Positions 56,846-64,000 of a stretch of DNA of 64,000 bases are shown one piece after another. The stretch lies in NCBI RefSeq assembly GCF_029784135.1, contig NC_073746.1, forward strand, positions 244,190,307 to 244,254,306, given 5' to 3'. Source of the stretch: Toxorhynchites rutilus septentrionalis (Eukaryota > Arthropoda > Insecta > Diptera > Culicidae). The notes beneath the pieces are model-generated. The model was given only the letters and a program-made list of their open reading frames with translations. It was not told where the DNA came from and did not search any database. Each line of letters opens with the position of its first letter. The stretch's first letter is position 1. The position numbers were made by a program, and so were the translations under genes.

Positions 56846-57819
56846 TTTCTTTCATTCTCATTCGGGATTATTTACTATTCGGGACAACATTCCATCCAGA
56901 TAAATGGTATTCAAGTGACCTCATTCTATGAATTTTATGGCGACCGTTCGAAATTGACGGCTTCTACGCGTGACCGTAATGAATCGCCGTTGCAGAAAAC
57001 GACTGCGAAAGAAACAACCGTTCAGAAAAAAAGTATAGTAGGCTAGAAACATTGTGGCGCAGGAAAAACATAATATGTATAAATGCCTCATATTTCTATT
57101 ATTAATTTATTCTCTCGTTTCCGATTTTCGAAATTCATTCCGAGGTCAATGTAATGGGGGCGAAGTCCTATGCAAAATATTAGATAATTCGGATTTCATT
57201 TACTAATGTTGCAGACGGTAAAATTTGAGTATTTTGAAAACCGAAAAATCACCGGAAATCAAAAATGTTTTTTGATGTCAATACGTTGAGATTCACAGTT
57301 ATTTAAAACATTTTTTTTTTCTAAAATAAAGATCTAGTGTCAGGGACCGTAATCGTTACGTAACAAACTTCCTTTTTATTCCTAAATAAATCCACCCTCT
57401 ACATTATTGAGTCGTTTCAGGGACGGAATGAGGTGTGTTTCCTGAGGCAAGATGATAAAGCACGTGTCGGAAAATCGACCTTCTGGGAATGGCAATGAAG
57501 GTATGAAAAAAAATAATCATTGAATTTAAAGAACCGACCATGTACATTTTGTTTATTGGCCAAAAAAATACCTGTGCAAAATTCGGATATGATTTAGAGG
57601 TGCCTCAAAACGCTCAAAGTTTTGATTTTTTGACTTTCGAAAATCACCCCAGGGTGATTGGATATTCGGGTGAAAGTCTTTCGGGTAGCTGTCATTGCTT
57701 TCAATCCATTTTTTGGTCTATTGTGTGCACCATGATAACCATTACCGGATAGTTTGTGAAAATTGAAAAATGTCGTTATGAGATTTAATCTGTGATTGAA
57801 CTATTATTAAACACGGTCT
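56846..57819. other. no gene recognised
   Basis: No supported feature. Confidence 0.45.
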
Positions 57820-57823
57820 TTAA

Positions 57824-58056
57824 CACGTTGAGTGCCACGGTTTTATAGAGATTGGATGGATTTTTTTAAACGTATTAGGATCATCGTTCTTATCATAGTG
57901 GTAGGTATTTCTGTTCGAAAGGGAATGCTTATGAGCTTATATGCTTATATTATGTAGCTTTATTATCATATGTTATACTGTCAAGCACCGGTGACTGACG
58001 CGGCCTGAACGAAAACTCAGTGTCAGTCACCGGTGACTGACGTGACAATCAACGTG
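57824..58056. mobile_element. TTAA MITE 1
   Basis: A 233-bp element bounded by TTAA at 57820-57823 and 58057-58060, with inverted ends CACGTTGAGTGCCACG and CACGTTGATTGTCACG. It contains two copies of GTCA(G)CACCGGTGACTGAC-like palindromes near 57985 and 58025. TTAA target use indicates piggyBac mobilisation. Confidence 0.8.
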
Positions 58057-58060
58057 TTAA

Positions 58061-58341
58061 CAGGTTGAGCCCCGAATTTTCATTGCTGCTCTTTCCATTC
58101 AACACGCATCAAGAGCGTTTGCACAATACCAGTGTCAGTCCCAGCTTCCAAGATAACTTATTGCATGAATAGAAAATAGTCAGAAATTCGACTAGTAAAT
58201 AGTTAGATTTTGTAAAACATCCGGCATAAACTGTATGCATTTTATTTTTTTCATTTTGCAACTGTCAATCCCAGTCAGTTGGCGCTTTCCTACCAAAAAG
58301 CTCGACGTCGACCCCTAGGGACCGACGCAGGGCTCAGCGTG
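58061..58341. mobile_element. TTAA MITE 2, sharing a TTAA with MITE 1
   Basis: A 281-bp element bounded by TTAA at 58057-58060 and 58342-58345. Its ends are CAGGTTGAGCCCCG and, inverted, CACGCTGAGCCCTGCG. A decayed relative lies at 12914. Confidence 0.78.
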
Positions 58342-58345
58342 TTAA

Positions 58346-59040
58346 TGGAACCTAGGTTGACCCCTGAGCCGAAGACACAGTAAACGCGGTGCGGTACATT
58401 TCTGAGGGCATGAGCTTCCCAAAAATGCAAACAAAAATCGTTTTTTTCGATATTCCAGACCGAATCCCCCCTTGAAGCGCTACACACTCTTCAAGATCCG
58501 CCACTAATCATTAAAACTCTACATTTCAGCGAATGATACAACCGGAGACTTTCTACTAACGGTTCCAACATTTCTACTCACCATCACAAAACACACAAAC
58601 ACTGGGGAATGTGAACCAAGGCCCCACCAGCATATGCCGGCAACATGTCATGTCATTCAGATGAGTACCCCTCAGAGGAAGGGAACACGGAAAGCTTCCT
58701 CACATGCCCTCACTTTCATCAATCATCAATCAACGGGCCGGTCGGCCGGCTGAGCACAGTGACTTCCTCCGAAATATTAATAACATTTATCGAAATATGT
58801 GTTACCACCGCCCGTTATCTGGATGCCGCGTCGCGCATCGTTTGTTTGTTTGTTGTAGGCAGCGCAAATGCGTGTCATGCCGTAGCATATGGTAATGGAC
58901 ATGAGTGTGAGGCGATTAGATTGATATAGCCGACGCTACTATCGTGGCGGTGTGGTGTGACAGAGAATTTCTGAAGCGACCATGTACGCCTAGATTTCCC
59001 ACTAGCAATAATCAACTGTTATTCACGTTTTGTTTTTCAT
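58346..59040. other. no gene recognised
   Basis: Moderately GC-rich around 58600-58960; short ORFs only. Confidence 0.4.
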
Positions 59041-59045
59041 TCCTT

Positions 59046-59082
59046 GGCTTACCTGGAAAAAAGAGAGACAAAGAAAAAAATG
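59046..59082 (-). promoter_or_regulatory. candidate recursive (ratchet) splice site
   Basis: On the minus strand a 24-base pyrimidine-rich run (TTTTTCTTTGTCTCTC then TTTTTTCCAG) is joined directly to GTAAGCC, with the junction between 59053 and 59052. Acceptor and donor consensus in immediate succession define zero-nucleotide exons in long insect introns. It is on the strand of Chd64, 47.7 kb upstream of that gene's terminal exon. It could instead be the end of an ordinary small exon. Confidence 0.5.
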
Positions 59083-60158
59083 GTCAATAAAATAAAGTGA
59101 TTCGAAATGTTTCTATTGCTCAGAATATAACAGTGCCATTCCATCCAGCTTATCTGTCAGGCAGTATGAGGTAACGTGTGTCTTTATCAATAAACGGTAT
59201 CCGTCACAAAACAAATTCCGCTTCGATTCAAAATTTGACGTCACGTATCCGTTGCTCAATCGAATGACATCATTTTCCGCTACGACGAAGGCTCATATCG
59301 AGTTGCTACACTCATTGCCGGTATTAACAGGAATTTAAACCAAATTAGTCAATTTTGTTTCGTATTGCCGTTGTTTTTTTTTCTCTGACGCATATTGTTA
59401 GTGATAGTTTTTCATATTAATCTAGGTTATGTTTGGGTTCTAGAGCAAAATTGTAGTCAGTACATCATTTCACATTTTATTTAAAATCAGCTATTTATCG
59501 CAAGTCACATTACCCTATACTTTGCGTAAACGTGTGTTCCTTTTATCTATCCTCAGTTTGTTGTAAAAAGGTCATAAATCTAGTCCAACGATGCAACGGC
59601 GCAACTGTCGTTCTATTCCAGCCAAGAAAAGCCCAAGAGTGAGAATGATGAATACCTCGTATAGACGGAGGTTCGTTACACTGCTCCTTCATTAATACAT
59701 AGTATGTCAGCAAAAGCCGGCCATTTCAAACCACACATTCAGCCACACAAACACGGGGCACCACAATATTGTGCACTCGTAGCAGTAGCAGCAGCAGCAG
59801 ATTACACTAACCTGTTTACTTTGCGAAAAAGTAGAACACTGTATCAAGCGCATTCCGGTGAACAGAACCAATTTTTGTGAACTCTAGCGTCATGCAGAAA
59901 AGTAGGAACCCGTTGGAGAATTGGCCAAACCTTAATCTTCAGAAATTTTATTTTTCAGTGACTATCCAGAAAATTTCCAGACGTAGACAACTGAAAAAAA
60001 TGTAAATGCTTCAAAAAATCAACTAGAACAAAAAAGATCAAAAGGGTTGTCGGTATCTTCCAATTGATTAAATTTTTGGGTTTTTAGCTAGAGTTAAATG
60101 ACGACTTAGAAGATGCAATATAATTTATTAATACAGATCAAAGTCATATTGGAGAGTA
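59083..60158. other. no gene recognised
   Basis: Contains a short AGC repeat near 59783-59800. No other feature. Confidence 0.45.
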
Positions 60159-60700
60159 CAGTGACCGTCACCCCCAATAATTTGAGCAAAACTTATATTT
60201 CTTCCAAACTATTCTTCTACTACTTTTTCTTATTGTTTAGAAAAGTAAAACTCCAAAGAATACGAACTCCATGAAAAAATTGTTGATTTTTTTTAATGAA
60301 TCAAAGTAGCCAATGTTTTACAAAATACATAGTTCAGTATGAAACGCTTCATGTTTTCAACAGAAAAATAATGTGAACTCCATCGATCTCACTTACAGAT
60401 TTTTTGGCATGCTTTCGGCCAGGTTTCGGGGGTGATGTGCGTCCAAATCCTCCCAAGCCTTTCGCAGAGCTTCTTGTTTGTTTGTCACACCCGTTTTGAA
60501 CACCTTGTTGTCGAGGGTAGCCCAAAGATTTTCACTTGGGTTCAAATCAGGACTCTGGAATGGCCATTCCATGAGGTTTAATGAGAGTCGGATTTTCGTA
60601 AAGAATTTCGATACACCTCTCTGCCGCCATAATCCCATTGATTTGAGTGAACTTCCCCACGTCAAACTCCAGACCATAGTATTTCCATAGCTCATTGAAT
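60159..60700 (-). pseudogene. Tc1-type transposon 3' half with transposase C-terminus
   Basis: The terminal repeat CAGTGACCGTCACCCCCAAT begins after TA at 60157-60158. On the minus strand the frame 60695-60393 gives LMEWPFQSPDLNPSENLW, which includes the catalytic Glu, and the usual ending LAESMPKNL. The 5' half, with the DNA-binding domain and both Asp residues, and the second terminal repeat are missing. Confidence 0.75.
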
Positions 60701-60763
60701 TAAGTTGTTCGAAGTGTGTATTGATGCTATTGCCTTAGCTTAGCTACCATCGATTTTTACACA

Positions 60764-61020
60764 TGAGGGGCTTAGAATGAAAGGAGTGTAAGTGATTTGA
60801 TCGATTTCTCTACATCGACTCTTTCTTTTGGTCATACCTTAGCTGCAAATAGATTCCCAGCTGTATTTGACAATGTGGAAGATAGGTCAGAACCACATGT
60901 ATCGGATTCTATAGCAAACTTAAATTGGAACGTTTTTGCAGTTGAGTTATTAACTAAATAAAATGTTGATGAAGAGAAATCGATCAAGTCACTTACACCC
61001 CTTGCATTCTGAGCCCCTCA
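60764..61020. mobile_element. 257-bp MITE with about 50-bp inverted ends
   Basis: The ends TGAGGGGCTTAGAATG and TGAGGGGCTCAGAATG continue inward through GTGTAAGTGA and TTGATCGATTTCTCT at about 90% identity. Target duplication not resolved. Confidence 0.72.
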
Positions 61021-61860
61021 CATGTTTTAATGAAGACATTAGGCATTAATGGAAAAGCCTCTCTCAACGTTGGAGCTTCCATGTGAGACAGCAGATCATT
61101 TTTGTGATGGTAAAAATCTCCGCAATCGTATCGTCCGGTGGCAATCCATACCAAAAATAGTCCAGTGGTTCATTTCCCTAAACATAGTGAGCAAATTTGT
61201 TGCTTGTATTGATAGCAAGTAATTTAGAATACTGTTTCAGTGCCGAGTCTGCTGGGATTACACGTGATGGGGACGGAGGTTGACTTACTTCAACAAGTAA
61301 ACGGGATTAACCTGGTAACGTCGGGGTACGGGATTCGCAATCCTTCTCTTCACCGGATGCAGCGGAAATTGCGATTTTCTTCAGGAAAATTCCACCAGAC
61401 GAGAATTGACATAAACTGTTCTTTTCCACTAAGGAACAGCTTGAACGCTACACAAACTGTACGTGGGATTTCTGCGCGACAAAAATTCGATGGAGAAATT
61501 CTCAAGGAAGATTCGAGAATTTTCCTGCTCCGGAGAACGATTAAAATTGTGTGTACTATTCCTTACGTTGTGCTTTAGTGACTCATATGAACAGATGATA
61601 ATACATTCTATAATTAGACAAAAACAAAGCGAACTAGATCGATAAAGAAAACATTCAAATGGATACAATTCCGTAACGGTTTTTTATGTACAAAATCAGC
61701 TCTGATACTACACCCAAACTAGCGTCGGCTGAAAACATTTCATCTTTGGCAGAAATGATGCCATTTCGTGTGCTGGAGAGTCAAATAAGCAAATAATGAG
61801 CTGTTTTAAAAGTATTGTTTGTATGCGAGCAGACATCTCTTTCTGTTTTCTTTTCTCATT
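61021..61860. other. no gene recognised
   Basis: A 112-codon plus-strand frame at 61240 has no recognisable motif. Confidence 0.4.
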
Positions 61861-61894
61861 TCATTTGAGATTGTGCCAAAAAAAAGTCCATACG

Positions 61895-61975
61895 ACGTCA
61901 AAGGGGATCGAACCAAGGCCGGCTGGAATGCAAAGCTATTTCATACGACCACGCTACACATATAGCTGCCAGTGC
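61895..61975 (-). mobile_element. tRNA-like sequence, probable SINE or tRNA pseudogene
   Basis: On the minus strand an A-box-like TAGCGTGGTCG (61946-61956) and B box GGTTCGATCCCC (61903-61914) have tRNA-like spacing. The acceptor and anticodon stems do not pair well, so it is not called a functional tRNA. Confidence 0.45.
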
Positions 61976-61980
61976 TGTTA

Positions 61981-63600
61981 TATAGAAGCGTGATAATATT
62001 ACACCTCATCATTAAATGAAGTTGGAAAGTGTTTTCTAAAAGGATAAAGAAGAACATGAACGAGAATATATCTTCCTCTGTCTGGGCCGTGTATTTGCCA
62101 AACTATACGTAAAGCTTTCATGTGCTTTCATTTAAATGTGTCTCCTGTTTCGCTCGCTCATATTGGCTGTAGCATATATATTATATAAATGATATACATG
62201 TATTGGGGAGTAGAACATTTTCTGTTATTTTTTAGCTCATTTAATGTAATGAATCGGGATGCCATAACATGTGCTAAAAATTAACTTTGGGTGTACGTAT
62301 ACGCCCAAAATCCGTCCATATATTTTCGAATCGTAATCATTTTTATCGGAGTCAATGGTGACAGGTGTTTTGTTTTGACTCTAATACCGATAGATAAACA
62401 TGACTATTGGATTAATTTTCCAGAGACTCAAATACATTAAAACTTTAATCTTAGTTGTATTAGATTAGCAAATAAAGAATAAAAAATGAAATAAGTTTAA
62501 AATAAAATATCGATGTGTTTTATTGAACTTGGGTTAAGTATTCAAAACAGATGTTCGCAAAATAAATTATACAGCTGAAATTTGCAGTAAAATTTCTATA
62601 CAACAGCTGTCTAAATCGTAAATGTTCGGCTGGATACCATTCAGACTGAAGAAGTATTGTTTTATTGATAACGCATGATAAAATGGGCTGTTCATTTATG
62701 TAACTGATCATTATAAAGATAAGTAAATTAAACTGACTGATTATTTTAAATCTTAATTTTTTACTTACACTAACTTTATGAGTAAATTTTGAGTACGATG
62801 AAATATTCGATGTCGAATTTGATGAGTGATAATGCTAAGAACCAATATTATATATTTTTTACTACTGATTTGATTGTTTCATTATCTACTTGAAAATTCA
62901 AATGCAGAAATTTAAGTTGTTACAACATGAAAAACGAAACTACCTCTCTACGTTCATCGCAGTGCAGTGAACAGAGAATAGTAATTATATGAGCAGCGTT
63001 TCAATAGTTTCTTATATTCATTTATTCGGAAACGCTATGTGATGAGACACTATCATGAAAGGCATTTTTGGACTCTACAAAGAATGTGATTCAAATGTAA
63101 ATTTAACTTGTAGCATATAATTCTGGTATTTGTATGTATTGAACTACGTCTGTTATGCGGACAAACAGTGATTTTTCGGAAACGTTTTTTTCAAAATTGC
63201 TCAAATGTTTACGAACAAAAAATGTTTGTTTGCATGTTGAGCATACGTATTACATTGTGTGAAATGCGTAACAGCGAAAAAGTCGATTTTGTTCATTTCG
63301 TCGTTTACGTCTCCTATACAAACATGGACAGTGGAGTAAATGTACATAGAAAACCTGGCAGTTAAAAACATTTTTTACATCATTAAAATTCTAATTAGCG
63401 CAATAATTGAAATTCTGATCGAATTATGTACATATAAACATTTTCAAAAATTGATTCTTCTTCGAATAGTAACTCAATTCCATAATAATCCCTGATTTTC
63501 AAGGTTTTTCAAGGAAGTCGACACCCTGAAAATTCTAACGAAACTTTGGAACTAAATGAATCTTCATCTCTTGATCTTTCTCATTGAGTTCGCTTATAAA
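61981..63600. other. no gene recognised
   Basis: AT-rich sequence with short frames only. Confidence 0.45.
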
Positions 63601-64000
63601 GATAATTACCTGCTGCTAGTAATTCTTTGCTGGTCAGTGGACATACAAGCTCTTCATTCCTTAGTTTCGACGTTGTTTGGGAATCGCCGCACGAGAGCCG
63701 TAAGTCGCGGTAAATGGTCTTCCGGTCACAGAATATCATCGACTATCTGATCGTGATGATGCAGCAACTGTGGTCGGAGCTCCTCTACTGTTACTTCGTC
63801 GGTCGATGCTTCCGGCTATTTGATGTGGATTTCAACAGAAAAGGCTGTACTGGGAGTATTTCCGGCAATCCGACTTGAGTCGGGGCAACTGTTCAAAATA
63901 CTCGTCTATCAACCTTGATTGAATGTCCGTTTTCAATGCTTCTCGGTGAACGAGTGCCAAGAACCGCCACCTGAAGCTCAAGACATGGGATCGATACAAT
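63601..64000 (-). other. possible decayed coding sequence, unidentified
   Basis: Composition becomes more GC-rich. Minus-strand frames are coding-like in pieces: ALKTDIQSRLIDEYFEQLP with RLKSDCRKYSQYSLF, then STDEVTVEELRPQLLHHH, then CDRKTIYRDLRLSCGDSQ with SKLRNEELVCPLTSKELL. At least two frame changes and a stop separate them. No family was recognised and the window ends before more can be read. Confidence 0.25.

Overview
The window looks like a transposon-rich, AT-rich stretch of a mosquito (culicine dipteran) genome. The evidence is one recognisable host gene, tRNA-derived SINEs of the mosquito Feilai type, an ITmD37E transposon with its DD37E triad, and several insect-type LINE families. 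No prokaryotic genes, rRNA operons, CRISPR arrays or functional tRNA genes were seen.

The only host gene I can name is a calponin/transgelin-family gene, orthologous to Drosophila Chd64. Its terminal coding exon is on the minus strand at 10795-11307, with a clean branch point and acceptor. I found no upstream coding exon in the remaining 52 kb, so most of the window is probably one very long intron of this gene. At 59046-59082 the same strand carries a long pyrimidine tract ending CAG followed directly by GTAAGC. This is the layout of a recursive (ratchet) splice site, the kind used to remove very long introns.

The rest is layered mobile DNA. From the left: a mariner remnant (1-1162); an R4/Dong-like LINE whose 5' end sits in a TAA/TTA tract (2122-5480); a SINE; a Tc1 element split by an 852-bp MITE (6836-9138); a piggyBac-type MITE; the Chd64 exon; an apparently intact ITmD37E transposon (13920-15217); a repeat split by a 155-bp MITE (15290-15705); a piggyBac-like ORF and a pogo-type MITE (16887-17838); a 2.29-kb hAT-type element with a perfect 8-bp target duplication (21619-23908); a Helitron-like element (26706-28041); and an I-type LINE with ORF1, endonuclease, RT and RNase H (33433-38611) inserted into an older antisense copy of its own family.

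The right part holds a truncated LINE with a 14-bp duplication (40296-40708), a Bel-Pao pol remnant (43270-44150), two inverted copies of one repeat (47373-55169) riddled with nested elements, LINE pieces, an internally deleted mariner (56312-56843), two abutting TTAA MITEs (57824-58341), a Tc1 fragment and further MITEs.

Several insertions can be reconstructed because an uninterrupted paralogous copy of the target lies elsewhere in the window. Candidate host sequence outside Chd64 is limited to a GC-rich block with a strong minus-strand donor (25500-25870), a possible exon (44968-45099) and a few unidentified ORF fragments.
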